The notes: generated by a model not told the origin, from the letters alone. Positions 1 through 9,399 are shown, counted from the stretch's first letter. The stretch is 64,000 nt of DNA from Sphingomonas ginsenosidivorax (GCF_007995065.1 NZ_VOQR01000002.1:1-64000); one strand, 5' to 3'. A program made the numbers and translations.

Positions 1-248
1 AGTGTCAAGACGGCGCCGTTCGACGGAAAGGTGGAGCCCGGCATCGTCCATGTCGCGCTCAAGGCAGCCAGCCCGGAGAGCGTCGATCGCGTCGTCGCGC
101 GCGCTGTCGCCGCAGGTGCTACGGTGCATACCGAGCCGCAGGGTCGCGAACTGGTAGGTGAGCCGAACCTCCCTTCCGCATCGCCATGATCATGGGCCTC
201 GACGGCGAAGTCATCGAGATCTGCCACAACGGCCAGATCGACGTGTAG
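1..248 (+). pseudogene. VOC/glyoxalase-family protein, C-terminal fragment with frameshift
   Basis: Only the 3' end is in the window. Frame 1 from the edge encodes a vicinal-oxygen-chelate-like C-terminal domain (PGIVHVALKAASPESVDRV and onward) but hits TGA at 187-189. The expected final strands, GLDGEVIEICHNGQIDV, with the usual metal-ligand Glu in the IEI stretch, are read in frame 3 and end at TAG 246-248. One base missing near 169-175 (a CTCCCTT stretch) would join the two. Either the gene is broken or the base was lost in sequencing. The exact substrate cannot be told from this fragment. Confidence 0.6.
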
Positions 249-352
249 ACCCGGTAGGACCGGCCATTCCAGACTGAAGTGCAGGCTTCGGTGCCGACGG
301 GTGTCCGGTCCGCCGATCCGGGTGAAACGAGACTTTCAAAGGATTACGGCAC

Positions 353-1249
353 ATGTCCGACAACGCATTCTGGCCCGACGGGGCACGCCTCGCCATTTCC
401 CTCAGCTTGATGTTCGAAGGTGGTGGCCAGCCGATTTCGGGTGCGGATGGCCCGATCCCTGAGCCGATCAAGGATGGCCTGCCCGATCTGCCGACGAACG
501 CCTTCTTCGCCTATGGCGTCCATGAAGGTATCCCTCGCATCCTTGATCTAATGGACAAGCACGACATCAAGCTGTCGTCCTTCGTAATTGGACAGGCGAT
601 CGAAAAGGAACCCGAGCTAGCGCTGGAAATCGCCACGCGGGGCCACGAGATCGCTGCGCACGGGCGCACGTGGCAGAACAGCTACGCGATGCAACCTGAC
701 GAGGAGCGGCGCTTCATCGCAGATTGCGTGGCGTCGATCGAAAGGATTACCGGGGTGAAGCCGGTTGGCTGGAACGCCTATTGGCTGCGAAACTCCCCCA
801 GTACGCTCGACATCCTGCAGGAGCTTGGGTTCCAATATCATATCGACGAACCCAGCCGGGACGAGCCATTCATCGTGCCCCTGTCGGGCGGCGACTTCGT
901 GACAGTGCCCTATACCTTCCACATGAATGATATCTCGTCGTTCCCGTTCGAGGGCTATGATCCGATCGCCTACGAGCAGGCGCTCAAGGACGAATTCGAT
1001 CAGCTCTATGAAGAAGGCGCGCATCGGCGCCGCATGATGGTCATATCGCTGCACGACCGTATCTCGGGACATGCCAATCGCGTCCGGCTTCTCGATCGGT
1101 TTCTCACTTATGCCAAATCGAAGCCCGGCGTGTGGTTCGCGCGCAAGGACGAGATCGCCAGCTATGCCTTGCAGACCAAGGGTTCGCCGACACCGATCGT
1201 CAGTCGCGGGTCGCCGACCGAGACGGGGCTGCCCGGACCCGCTGCGTAG
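353..1249 (+). CDS. polysaccharide deacetylase (NodB-homology) family protein
   Basis: The 298-residue protein has the NodB deacetylase fold. Residues 52-110 carry the YGVHEGIPRILDLMDKH helix and the metal-site segment GHEIAAHG with His98 and His103. A conserved HDR motif (LHDRISGHANR) lies near the C-terminus. Within the family it looks closer to the PuuE/allantoinase-like and cytoplasmic deacetylase branch than to secreted chitin deacetylases, because no signal peptide is present. Such enzymes hydrolyse C-N bonds using a divalent metal; the actual substrate is unknown. The start follows an AAAGGA-like site. A VOC enzyme lies upstream and an oxidoreductase and SDR downstream, which suggests a small catabolic cluster. 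Confidence 0.8.
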   Translation: MSDNAFWPDGARLAISLSLMFEGGGQPISGADGPIPEPIKDGLPDLPTNAFFAYGVHEGIPRILDLMDKHDIKLSSFVIGQAIEKEPELALEIATRGHEIAAHGRTWQNSYAMQPDEERRFIADCVASIERITGVKPVGWNAYWLRNSPSTLDILQELGFQYHIDEPSRDEPFIVPLSGGDFVTVPYTFHMNDISSFPFEGYDPIAYEQALKDEFDQLYEEGAHRRRMMVISLHDRISGHANRVRLLDRFLTYAKSKPGVWFARKDEIASYALQTKGSPTPIVSRGSPTETGLPGPAA

Positions 1250-1421
1250 CGGACTGGAAGTTCAGAGGCGTTCTTCCGTCCTCCACTAGAAGAACGCTTA
1301 CGTGCGGATGATGTGTTGTGGGTCGGGCGGACAGGCCTCTGCCCATAGCACATCATCGTGGTGGGACCCATCCGCCCCCGGTTGGGCGTTTAGGCCAGAC
1401 TTTTCCGATCAGGAGTTTGAA

Positions 1422-2555
1422 ATGAGCATCGCTTCGGCACTCGGCCTCGGCGGCCGCAAGGTCCGTTACGCCATCGTCGGTCTCGGCGACATCGCGCAGG
1501 AGGCGTTGATGCCGGGCGTGTCGCACACCGGCAACTCGACGATCACCGCCCTGGTGTCCGGCGACCCGGAGAAGCTGACGAAGGTGGGCAAGCGCTACGG
1601 CGTCAAGAACCTCTACAGCTACGAGCAATTCCCCGCGCTGCTCGCGTCGGGGGAGATCGATGCGATCTACCTCGCCACGCCCAACTGGCGGCATGCCGAA
1701 TTCGCGGTGCCGGCGCTCGAGGCTGGCATCCACGTCCTCAGCGAAAAGCCGCTTGATGTTTCGTCGGCCAAGGCGCGCGGGATCATGGCCGCGGCGGCGA
1801 AGGGCAAGGCGCAGCTGATGACCGCCTATCGCCTGCACTTCGAACCCGCGACGCTGGATGCGATCCGGCGGATAAGGGCCGGCGAACTCGGCGACCTGAT
1901 CGCGTTCACCGCCTGTTTCACGCAGATGGTCGATCCGGCCAATCATCGCGCGACGAGCGGGATCGAGGCTGGGCCGCTGTTCGACATGGCGCCCTATCCG
2001 ATCAATGCGATCCGCTATCTGTTTGGCGCAGAGCCGCTCGAAGTCGTCTCGGCAGTGGCGACGCGCCACCCGGAATCAGGCTTCGGCGATCTGGACGACA
2101 CCTTTGCGGTGACGTTACGCATGCCGGGCAACCGCCTCGCGCAGTTTACCGTCAGCTATTACGCCAACAACGTCGACATCCTGACCATTGCGGGCACGAA
2201 GGGTTCGATCCAGATGGATCCCGCGTTCGGCTTCGGCCAGGGTCTCGCTCACCGTCGTCGCATCGGCGACAAGGACAGCCAGGAGACATTCAAGGCTACC
2301 GACCAATTCGGAGGCGAGTTGCAGTATTTCTCCGAATGCATTCTGGAGGATCGCAGCCCCGAGCCGGACGGCGAGGAGGGACTGGCCGATCTGCTGGTCG
2401 TCGAGGCGATCGTCGAAGCGCTGAAAACGCAGCTGCCGGTCAAGGTCGCGCACATTGGACGAACCCGGCGGATTGATCCCGACGTTCAGGAACGCACCCT
2501 GCGCGCGGTTTCGGCACCCGATCCGGTCAATGCGGCATCGCCGACAGGCGACTGA
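1422..2555 (+). CDS. Gfo/Idh/MocA-family oxidoreductase
   Basis: This is a 377-residue NAD(P)-dependent dehydrogenase of the glucose-fructose oxidoreductase type. The N-terminal Rossmann motif AIVGLGDIAQ sits near residues 17-26, and the family hallmark SEKPLDVS follows. The C-terminal half matches the GFO_IDH_MocA C domain (GDLIAFTACF, GPLFDMAPYPINAIRYLFG). I chose ATG 1422 because an AGGAG site lies 6 bases upstream; the frame is open further upstream but that part does not look like protein. It is followed 31 bp later by an SDR and a GH15 gene, and all three are probably one operon for sugar oxidation or turnover. Confidence 0.88.
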   Translation: MSIASALGLGGRKVRYAIVGLGDIAQEALMPGVSHTGNSTITALVSGDPEKLTKVGKRYGVKNLYSYEQFPALLASGEIDAIYLATPNWRHAEFAVPALEAGIHVLSEKPLDVSSAKARGIMAAAAKGKAQLMTAYRLHFEPATLDAIRRIRAGELGDLIAFTACFTQMVDPANHRATSGIEAGPLFDMAPYPINAIRYLFGAEPLEVVSAVATRHPESGFGDLDDTFAVTLRMPGNRLAQFTVSYYANNVDILTIAGTKGSIQMDPAFGFGQGLAHRRRIGDKDSQETFKATDQFGGELQYFSECILEDRSPEPDGEEGLADLLVVEAIVEALKTQLPVKVAHIGRTRRIDPDVQERTLRAVSAPDPVNAASPTGD

Positions 2556-2586
2556 TCTCAACTCCTGCCCCCGAAAGGATCGATCC

Positions 2587-3399
2587 ATGTCTTTTAAAGA
2601 GCAACTGCTGGCGCACCACGCCGCGATCGTGACCGGCGCGAGTTCCGGGATCGGCCTCGCCGTGGCCGAGGCGCTGGCGGCTGCAGGCGCGGCGGTGGTG
2701 GTCAACTATCGATCCGATGGCGACCGTGCCGATGCGCTGGTCGAGCGCATCGTCGGGGACAACGGTCGCGCGATCGCGGTGCAGGCGGATGTGTCGGACG
2801 AGGCGGACGTCGCACGCTTGTTCGATGTCGCGGCAGAGGCGTTCGGCCGTATCGATGTGCTCGTGTCCAATTCCGGCGTGCAGAAGGATGCTGCGGTCGC
2901 CGACATGTCGCTGGCCGACTGGAACACGGTGATCGACGTCAACCTGACCGGGCAGTTCCTGTGCGCGCGCGAGGCGGTCCGCCGCTTTCGCGTTCAGCCG
3001 TGCAAAGGGCGCCCGGCGCGCAGCGCGGGCACGATCATCGCGATGAGCTCGGTACATGAGATCATCCCATGGGCCGGGCATATCAACTACGCCGCGGCCA
3101 AGGGCGGCACCCGCATGCTGACCCGCAGCCTGGCGCAAGAGGTCGCAGCCGATAGCATCCGCGTCAACGCAATCGCACCGGGTGCGATCCGCACGCCGAT
3201 CAACAAGGATGCGTGGGACAGCGATGCGGCATTGGAAAAGCTGTTGCGGCTGATCCCCTACGGCCGGATCGGCGAGCCCGAGGATGTCGCCCGCGCCGCG
3301 GTCTGGCTGGCATCGGATCAGGCGGATTACGTAACCGGCACGACCTTGTTCGTGGATGGCGGTATGTCGCTTTACCCTGAGTTCCGTGACAATGGATGA
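2587..3399 (+). CDS. SDR family oxidoreductase (glucose 1-dehydrogenase-like)
   Basis: The 270-residue classical short-chain dehydrogenase carries the cofactor motif TGASSGIG (residues 16-23) and a catalytic Ser-Tyr-Lys set in SSVHEIIPWAGHINYAAAKGG. The usual NNAG motif is NSG here (VSNSGVQ), a tolerated variant. The C-terminus (DYVTGTTLFVDGGMSLYPEF) is typical of glucose 1-dehydrogenase-like SDRs. ATG 2587 follows a GAAAGGA site, and upstream extension of the frame would overlap the Gfo/Idh gene. Its stop overlaps the start of the GH15 gene by 8 bp, so the two are probably translated together. Substrate specificity is inferred only from family and context. Confidence 0.87.
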   Translation: MSFKEQLLAHHAAIVTGASSGIGLAVAEALAAAGAAVVVNYRSDGDRADALVERIVGDNGRAIAVQADVSDEADVARLFDVAAEAFGRIDVLVSNSGVQKDAAVADMSLADWNTVIDVNLTGQFLCAREAVRRFRVQPCKGRPARSAGTIIAMSSVHEIIPWAGHINYAAAKGGTRMLTRSLAQEVAADSIRVNAIAPGAIRTPINKDAWDSDAALEKLLRLIPYGRIGEPEDVARAAVWLASDQADYVTGTTLFVDGGMSLYPEFRDNG

Positions 3400-5215
3400 C
3401 GCGCAAGCAGTACCGCCACTGCGCAGCATCGGCGATCACGGCATCATCGGCGACCTCGAAACCGCGGCGCTGGTCGCGCGCGACGGCACGATCGACTATC
3501 TGTGCTGGCCATCGCTCGACAGTCCAACGGTGTTCGCCGATCTGATCGACGGCGATGGCGGCGCGTTTTCGATCAGGCCGGACCTGGACGATCCGCAGGT
3601 GATGCAGCTCTACGTTCCCGACACCAACGTGCTGGTGACGCGCTGGATGTCGGAAGGGGGCAGTGCCGAGCTGGTCGACCTGATGCCCCATCCCGAAGCG
3701 CGGGTACATTCCGATCGCGGCGCACAATGTGTGATTCGGCGGATCACGGTGACACGGGGAACGATCGTGTTTGCCGTACGCTGCGCGCCGCGGTTCGATT
3801 ATGCTCGCGAGGTGCCGACGGCAGCGGCAACAGCAGGGGGCGTGCGCTTCAATACGCCCGACCTTGCGCTACGGCTATTCGCGTCGATGCCGCTCGCCTG
3901 CAATGGCGGCGACGCGATCGGCGAGGTCAGGCTGACCCGGGGGAAAGCGCCTGGTTCGTGCTTGGCGGCGACACGCTCGCGCGGCCCGACGACGCACAGG
4001 TCACGGCGGAAATCGCGTCCACCACCGCGGCTTGGCGCAGCTGGGCGGGACGATCGAGCTACAAGGGGCGGTGGCGGCGAACAGGTGCTGCGATCGGCAC
4101 TGGCGCTTAAACTGCTGACCTCTGCCCGGCACGGATCGATCGCCGCCGCAGCGACCTTCTCGCTGCCCGAGGCGACGGGGGCAGGACGCAACTGGGACTA
4201 TCGCGCGACCTGGATCCGTGATGCATCGTTCACCGTCTATGCGTTCATGCGGCTGGGCTACATCGAGGAGGCGGAGCATTTCCGGCAATGGGCCGGGCAA
4301 CGGGTGATGGCATCCACGCCCGACGATCCGATCCGCATCATGTACGCGCTCGACGGGAGCGAAGCGGCCGACGAGCAGGAGTTGGCGCATCTGGCAGGAT
4401 ATGCGGGCAGCCGCCCGGTGCGGATCGGCAACGCGGCGCATGCGCAGAGCCAGCTCGATGTCTTCGGCGAGCTGCTCGACAGCATCTATCTCTCCAACAA
4501 ATATGGCGCGGCGATCAGCCATGACGGTTGGCAGCATATCTGCGGCATCGTCGATTATGTGATCGCGCACTGGCAGGAGCCCGATGCCGGGATCTGGGAA
4601 ATGCGCGGCGAACCGCGGCATTTTCTCCATTCGCGGGTGATGTGCTGGGTGGCCCTGGACCGGGCGATCCGGCTGGCGAAGAAACGGTCGCTGCCGGCGC
4701 CGTTGGTCGAATGGTCGGAAAGCCGCGACGCGATCGTCGCCGACGTATGGGCGAACTTCCGCCATCCCGAACACGGCCATTTCGTGCAGTCGCGGGGCGG
4801 CACCGAACTGGATGCCGCGCTGCTGATGATGCCGCTGGTGCGGTTCGTGTCGTCGACCGATCCGGTGTGGCTGACGACGCTCGACGCGATCGGCGAACGT
4901 CTGCGCGACGACGGACTGATCTACCGCTACCGCAATGGCGATGGGCTGGAGGGTGGCGAGGGCGCGTTTACGACCTGCACCTTCTGGTATGCCGAATGTT
5001 TGGCACGCGCGGGCCGGATCGACGAGGCGCAGATGACCCTCGCCAAGGGGATGGCTTATGCGAACCCGCTCGACCTGTTTTCGGAAGAGCTTGACCGACG
5101 TGGCCAGCCGCTCGGCAACTTCCCGCAGGCGCTGACGCATCTCGCCTTCATCAGCGCGGCCTATTTCATCGATCGACGCCTCGATCCAGCTTACCGGCCC
5201 AACTGGCAGCCCTGA
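3392..5215 (+). CDS. glycoside hydrolase family 15 (glucoamylase/trehalase-like), with two compensating indels
   Basis: A protein of about 608 residues. Its N-terminus (IGDHGIIGDLETAALVARDGTIDYLCWPSLDSP) and its core (RSALALKLL, GRNWDYRATWIRDASFTVYAFMRLGY, GEGAFTTCTFWYAECLARAG) are unmistakably GH15, whose members hydrolyse terminal alpha-glucosidic bonds. About 45 residues between bases 3940 and 4080 read as unrelated Arg-rich sequence in this frame. In frame 1 the same bases give family-like GESAWFVL and SSYKGRWR. A lost G in the five-G run 3939-3943 and an extra base near 4078 explain this, and the net frame is unchanged. If real, the enzyme would carry a scrambled segment. Start ATG 3392 overlaps the SDR stop. 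Confidence 0.82.
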   Translation: MDDAQAVPPLRSIGDHGIIGDLETAALVARDGTIDYLCWPSLDSPTVFADLIDGDGGAFSIRPDLDDPQVMQLYVPDTNVLVTRWMSEGGSAELVDLMPHPEARVHSDRGAQCVIRRITVTRGTIVFAVRCAPRFDYAREVPTAAATAGGVRFNTPDLALRLFASMPLACNGGDAIGEVRLTRGKAPGSCLAATRSRGPTTHRSRRKSRPPPRLGAAGRDDRATRGGGGEQVLRSALALKLLTSARHGSIAAAATFSLPEATGAGRNWDYRATWIRDASFTVYAFMRLGYIEEAEHFRQWAGQRVMASTPDDPIRIMYALDGSEAADEQELAHLAGYAGSRPVRIGNAAHAQSQLDVFGELLDSIYLSNKYGAAISHDGWQHICGIVDYVIAHWQEPDAGIWEMRGEPRHFLHSRVMCWVALDRAIRLAKKRSLPAPLVEWSESRDAIVADVWANFRHPEHGHFVQSRGGTELDAALLMMPLVRFVSSTDPVWLTTLDAIGERLRDDGLIYRYRNGDGLEGGEGAFTTCTFWYAECLARAGRIDEAQMTLAKGMAYANPLDLFSEELDRRGQPLGNFPQALTHLAFISAAYFIDRRLDPAYRPNWQP

Positions 5216-5248
5216 TGGTCCGGTCGGGCGCTGGCCGGTGCATGGCGG

Positions 5249-7612
5249 TCAGCCTTTAGGTTCGACGGACCGACCGATCACGCCGGCGCGTGCGACGAGG
5301 CGCTCGGTCCCGTCGTCGGGTCCGGCGGGGCGGATCTGGACGGGGACTGACTTGTAGGACGGCGTCAGGCTCTGGAGGTCATGGTCCTCCAGCGCGATCA
5401 GCGGCTGCGTCTCGGGATAGTAGGAGGCGCAGCAGCCGTCGGGCAGCGCATGCTCGACCAGCGTCAGTCCCTGGACGATGCGGTCGTCGCGCTTGAACTG
5501 GAGCGCGGTGGTGACGTCGATCACGTCGCCCTCGGCAAAGCCGAGCCGCGCGATCTCCTTGGCGTTCATGAACAGGATGTCGCGCCGCCCGAAGACGCCG
5601 CGATAGCGATCGTCGAGCGCATAGATGGTGGTGTTGTACTGATCGTGCGAGCGCAGCGTGGTGAGCCGCATCACCGTCGGGTCGGCGGTGGTCTCGTCCT
5701 CCTCGACGCCGGGCGAGACGATGAAATTGGCCTTGCCGGTGTCGGTGTTCCACACCCGCTCGGCCGCCGAATTGGGCAGGTGGAAGCCGCCCGGCTCGCG
5801 GATGCGGTTGTTGTAGTCCTTGAAGGCGGGGAACACCGCCTCGATCTTGTCGCGGATCAGGTCGTAATTGGCGACGTAGCCGTCCCAATCGATCCCGCCC
5901 TTGCCGCCCAGCGTCGCCTTGGCGATGTGCGCGACGATCCACGGCTCGGAACGGACGTTGTCGCCCGGCGGCATCAGGAAGCCGCGCGAGGCGTGGACCA
6001 TCGACATCGAATCCTCGACGGTCACCGCCTGCGGCGTGCCGTCCTGCAGGTCGCGCTCGGTGCGGCCGAGGCAAGGCAGGATGTAGGTGTCGCCCTTGGC
6101 CATCAGTAGCTGGGTGCGGTTGAGCTTGGTGGTAATGTGGACTGCGAGCTCCATGTTGCGGAAGCCCTGCGCGCAGGCCTGCGGATCGGAGGAGGCGATG
6201 GCCAGGTTGCCGCCGAGGCAGACGATCGCCTTGGCCTTGCCGTCGCGCATCGCGGCGATGCTCTCGACCACCGAATGGCCATGCGCGCGCGGCGGCTCGA
6301 AGGCGAACACCTCCTTGATCTTGTCGAGCAGCGCCGCGGTCGGCCGTTCGGTGATGCCGACGGTGCGGTCGCCCTGGACGTTGCTGTGGCCGCGCAACGG
6401 GCAGATGCCGGCGCCCGGCCGGCCCATGTTGCCACGCAGCAGCAGCAGATTGGCGATCTGCTGGACGTTGCTGGTGCCGGTGCGGTGCTGGGTGATGCCC
6501 ATGCCATAGCAGGCGATGGTCGCGGTCGACTGGGCGTAGAGCCGCGCGACCTCCTCGAGGTCGCTCTGGCCGAGCCCGCTGGCGTGGACGATATCCGCCC
6601 AGTCGCTGCCCTCGAGATTGGCGACCAGCGCGTCGAAGCCGGCGGTATGCTCGGCGATGAATGCATGATCGAGCACCGCCGGTTCGCCGGCGGCGGTGGC
6701 GGCCTTGTCCATCGCGACCAGCGCCTTGGCGATACCCTTCAGCGCCGCGGCATCGCCGCCGACCTTCACCTGCAGATAGTTGGTCGCGATCGGCGTCGCC
6801 GAAAAGGTCGCCATCTCGATCACCGACTGCGGCGATTCGAACCGCTCAAGTGAGCGTTCCTTGAGCGGATTGAACACGATGATCCGGCCACCGCGGCGGG
6901 CAACCTCGCGCAGCGTCGCCATCATCCGCGGGTGGTTGGTGCCGGGATTGTGGCCGATCGAGAGGATCAGATCGGCGTGGTCGAAATCCTCCAGGCTGAC
7001 GGTGCCCTTGCCGATGCCGATCGACTGCGGCAGCCCTACCGAGGTCGCCTCGTGGCACATGTTGGAGCAATCGGGAAAGTTGTTGGTGCCATAGAGCCGG
7101 GCGAACAGCTGATAAAGGAACGCCGCCTCGTTGGAGCAGCGCCCCGAGGTGTAGAATTCGGCCTGGTTGGGATCGTCGAGCCTGGCCAGGCCGGCGCCGA
7201 TCGCGGCAAACGCCTCATCCCATTCGACCACTTCGTAGTGATCGGTCTCGGCATTGTACCGCAGCGGATCGGTGATGCGGCCCTGGCCTTCGATCCAATG
7301 GTCGCTCTGCTCCCAGATCTCGGCCACGCTGTGCTGCGCGAAGAAGTCGGCGCCGATCCGCTTCGCGGTCGATTCCCAGGCCACCGCCTTGGCGCCATTC
7401 TCGCAGAACTCGAATGACGAGGTGTGCTTGGGGTCCGGCCACGCGCAGCTCGGGCAATCGAAGCCGTCGGGCTGGTTCGATTTGAGCAAGGTCTGCGCGC
7501 CGCGCTGGACGATCTGCTGCGCCTTGAGGGTGAGCGCAACTGCCTTCAGCGCGCCCCAGCCGCCGGCCGGGCCAGTATAGTCCTTGATCCCCTCGGGGCG
7601 CTTGCGATGCAT
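5249..7612 (-). CDS. FdhF/YdeP-family molybdopterin oxidoreductase alpha subunit
   Basis: The 787-residue protein has the arrangement of the YdeP-like molybdopterin oxidoreductase alpha subunits. An N-terminal CPSCAWPDP segment with an extra Cys in FEFCENGAK is followed by the long molybdopterin domain (GRCSNEAAFLYQLFARLYGTNNFPDCSNMCHEATSVGLPQSIG, LRGHSNVQGDRTVG) and a C-terminal dinucleotide-binding beta barrel (YALDDRYRGVFGRRDILFMNAKEIARLG). These proteins resemble formate dehydrogenases but lack the extended N-terminal 4Fe-4S/2Fe-2S modules, and their substrate is generally not established. No fdhD or other cofactor gene is adjacent. GGAGAG precedes the start by about 8 bases. Confidence 0.88.
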   Translation of the reverse strand: MHRKRPEGIKDYTGPAGGWGALKAVALTLKAQQIVQRGAQTLLKSNQPDGFDCPSCAWPDPKHTSSFEFCENGAKAVAWESTAKRIGADFFAQHSVAEIWEQSDHWIEGQGRITDPLRYNAETDHYEVVEWDEAFAAIGAGLARLDDPNQAEFYTSGRCSNEAAFLYQLFARLYGTNNFPDCSNMCHEATSVGLPQSIGIGKGTVSLEDFDHADLILSIGHNPGTNHPRMMATLREVARRGGRIIVFNPLKERSLERFESPQSVIEMATFSATPIATNYLQVKVGGDAAALKGIAKALVAMDKAATAAGEPAVLDHAFIAEHTAGFDALVANLEGSDWADIVHASGLGQSDLEEVARLYAQSTATIACYGMGITQHRTGTSNVQQIANLLLLRGNMGRPGAGICPLRGHSNVQGDRTVGITERPTAALLDKIKEVFAFEPPRAHGHSVVESIAAMRDGKAKAIVCLGGNLAIASSDPQACAQGFRNMELAVHITTKLNRTQLLMAKGDTYILPCLGRTERDLQDGTPQAVTVEDSMSMVHASRGFLMPPGDNVRSEPWIVAHIAKATLGGKGGIDWDGYVANYDLIRDKIEAVFPAFKDYNNRIREPGGFHLPNSAAERVWNTDTGKANFIVSPGVEEDETTADPTVMRLTTLRSHDQYNTTIYALDDRYRGVFGRRDILFMNAKEIARLGFAEGDVIDVTTALQFKRDDRIVQGLTLVEHALPDGCCASYYPETQPLIALEDHDLQSLTPSYKSVPVQIRPAGPDDGTERLVARAGVIGRSVEPKG

Positions 7613-8024
7613 ACCATACTCTCCACAACTAAGCCGCGCTGCCCCGCCGCCGGCCTTCGCTTGCTACGATGATGTTCGCATACGAAGGTCACGTCCCTCA
7701 GCACGTATAATAATACCATGCTCGTGACGAACGCAGAGCTATGCGCCACCACGGAGTCGGCAAGGTACGCCCTTGGCTACCCAGCTTTGTAGCGAAGCCC
7801 TTGGACGGCTCGCAAGGACGACGTCACCAGGCCGTTCCCCCACAACCTTGAACTGGTTAGCTTCGTCCCGATCGGCCGACAGCGACGGAGTCTCCGCGCC
7901 GCGCGGTCCGCTGCTGTAGGTACTGGCGGGCGCGCTGGATTGCCAAGCGGCCCTTAGAAGAGTGCTTGATTCGGTTTGAACGGTTGCAGCGGTCAGTACG
8001 CCGGACGAAGTTCGGCACGACGTA
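7613..8024. other. intergenic region without a recognised gene
   Basis: About 410 bp upstream of the YdeP-like gene and downstream of hisE. It holds short imperfect palindromes (TTCGCATACGAA near 7675, GTATAATAATAC near 7707) that could be promoter elements for the minus-strand oxidoreductase. An open stretch near 7918-8040 on the plus strand has no recognisable product. I call nothing here. Confidence 0.4.
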
Positions 8025-8345
8025 TCAAGCGGTCCGCCCAGCTTTCTCGACGAGCCCGCCTACGCCCTCGCGCCGTTCAAGTTCGGCCCGTACATCCTTC
8101 AAACTCAGCCCAGCATCAGCCAACAGGACCGCAAGGTGAAACAGCAAGTCCGCCGCCTCATACACGATGCTCGCCCCATCGCCGGAACAGGCTGCGATCA
8201 CCGTTTCGACCGCTTCCTCGCCGACCTTCTGAGCGATTTTTGTACGACCCTTGGTGAAGAGACTAGCGGTGTAGGAGGCGTCGGCGGGGGCGTCGCGTCG
8301 CGCACGGATCGTCGTCTCGAGGCGGTCTAAGATGGGATCAGCCAT
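8025..8345 (-). CDS. hisE: phosphoribosyl-ATP diphosphatase
   Basis: The 106-residue all-alpha MazG-like protein matches HisE. It contains SYTASLFTKGRTKIAQKVGEEAVETVIAA, whose EEAVE supplies the metal-binding acidic residues, and VYEAADLLFHLAVLLADAGLSLKDV. HisE hydrolyses PR-ATP to PR-AMP, the second step of histidine synthesis. I take ATG 8345 because MADPILDRLE is the usual family start; the frame is open 36 bases further. No other his gene lies nearby, so this is an isolated and possibly second copy outside the usual his operon. Confidence 0.88.
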   Translation of the reverse strand: MADPILDRLETTIRARRDAPADASYTASLFTKGRTKIAQKVGEEAVETVIAACSGDGASIVYEAADLLFHLAVLLADAGLSLKDVRAELERREGVGGLVEKAGRTA

Positions 8346-8703
8346 GTTCAGCCTGCTGACCCAGCACCGAGGGCGGGTCAATTCCTTTTGCTTGGCCCCG
8401 CAAACCGTGGCTCTGGTACCTCATGGTGCCCGGACAAATGCATCGCATTGCCTGGTCCCTCTTCAATCCCGAACAGGGGGGCGGCCGTAGACCGTCTTGC
8501 TGAGACGGTCACGCGTGCCGGCTTTCCTGTCGATGTGACCCTTGTCGATAAGAACCAAGACGATATCCCGGTGCATCATCATGGCTATACTTTGATGCTC
8601 ACACGTTCGATGATCGCTGGCGCCTTAATCCATTAAGATCGCAATCGGAACAAGCGTAACAAGCTCATCGACCAGCGCTCGGCTTGTGCTACCATCCTAG
8701 AGC
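8346..8703. other. intergenic region, no supported gene
   Basis: About 360 bp between hisE and the cation transporter. A plus-strand open frame (8388-8636) would give 82 residues ending PVDVTLVDKNQDDIPVHHHG and onward. It has no recognisable family and no clear ribosome-binding site. I list the region as unassigned. Confidence 0.4.
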
Positions 8704-9366
8704 TTACCGATTGCCATGTCCCGGCAGCCTGTAATTGGAAGGGGCGGGCATTAAACCGGGCCGCAGTTCGGTGCGCGCCTGTCGCATGATCTGGAAGCCG
8801 CCCGATAGCCCGAGCACTGCCATCAGCGCGGCCACCACTAGATCGGGCCACGCGCTGTTCAGACCGAAGACGCCACCCGCCGCCAGCACCACGGCGATAT
8901 TGCCGATCGCGTCATTTCGCGAGCAGATCCAAACCGAGCGCATGTTCGCGTCACCGCTGCGGAAGCGGTACAACATCACCGCGACCAGGACGTTCGCGAT
9001 CAGCGCCGCAACCCCCACGACGCCCATGACCTCGGCATGAGGCACAGCACCGTGGAGCGCGCCCCACCCCGCCGCGAGCAGGACATAGAGCCCGAGCAGA
9101 GCAAGCGTCGCTCCCTTCAGCATCGCGGCGCGCGCGCGCCAGGCTATCGCCATCCCGGCGACACCAAGGCTGATCGCGTAATTGGCGGCGTCACCGAAGA
9201 AGTCGAGCGCGTCAGCCTGCAGCGCTTTCGACCCGCCTGTAATCCCTGCGACGATTTCGACCGCGAACATGCCGCCGTTGTTGGCGAGCGCAATCCACAG
9301 CGCGCGCCGCCACTTCGGGTCGTTGAGGGTGCCCACCTTGTCGGACGCGCAGCTCGTGCAGGCCAT
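8704..9366 (-). CDS. cation diffusion facilitator-type metal transporter
   Basis: The 220-residue membrane protein has about six hydrophobic segments. It carries the cation-diffusion-facilitator metal-site motif ALQADALDFFGDAANYAISL near residues 48-67 and a second acidic site (SVWICSRNDAIGNIAVVLAAG), with a short Cys-containing N-terminus (MACTSCASDKVG). It probably exports a divalent metal. I chose ATG 9366, preceded by GAGG, over an upstream ATG that would begin inside the promoter. The gene is divergent from a MerR regulator, and its promoter contains the MerR operator, so metal-induced expression is expected. Confidence 0.83.
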   Translation of the reverse strand: MACTSCASDKVGTLNDPKWRRALWIALANNGGMFAVEIVAGITGGSKALQADALDFFGDAANYAISLGVAGMAIAWRARAAMLKGATLALLGLYVLLAAGWGALHGAVPHAEVMGVVGVAALIANVLVAVMLYRFRSGDANMRSVWICSRNDAIGNIAVVLAAGGVFGLNSAWPDLVVAALMAVLGLSGGFQIMRQARTELRPGLMPAPSNYRLPGHGNR

Positions 9367-9399
9367 CTTCGCCACCTCGAAAAAATCGATCTGGCAGCG

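Noticed and set aside
1302..1421. N-terminal extension of the Gfo/Idh/MocA protein
   Set aside because: A good AGGAG site and the family-like start at 1422; the extension is Cys/Trp/Ser-rich non-family sequence.
5381..6853. Long plus-strand open frames antisense to the molybdopterin oxidoreductase
   Set aside because: They are shadows of a high-GC gene: His/Val/Gly-rich, unlike any protein, while the minus strand encodes a full-length recognised enzyme.
7918..8040. Possible transposase fragment upstream of the YdeP-like gene
   Set aside because: The frame is open but matches no transposase motif I know, and no terminal inverted repeats or target duplications were seen.
8388..8636. 82-residue plus-strand frame
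   Set aside because: No ribosome-binding site, no family resemblance, and a low-complexity first half.
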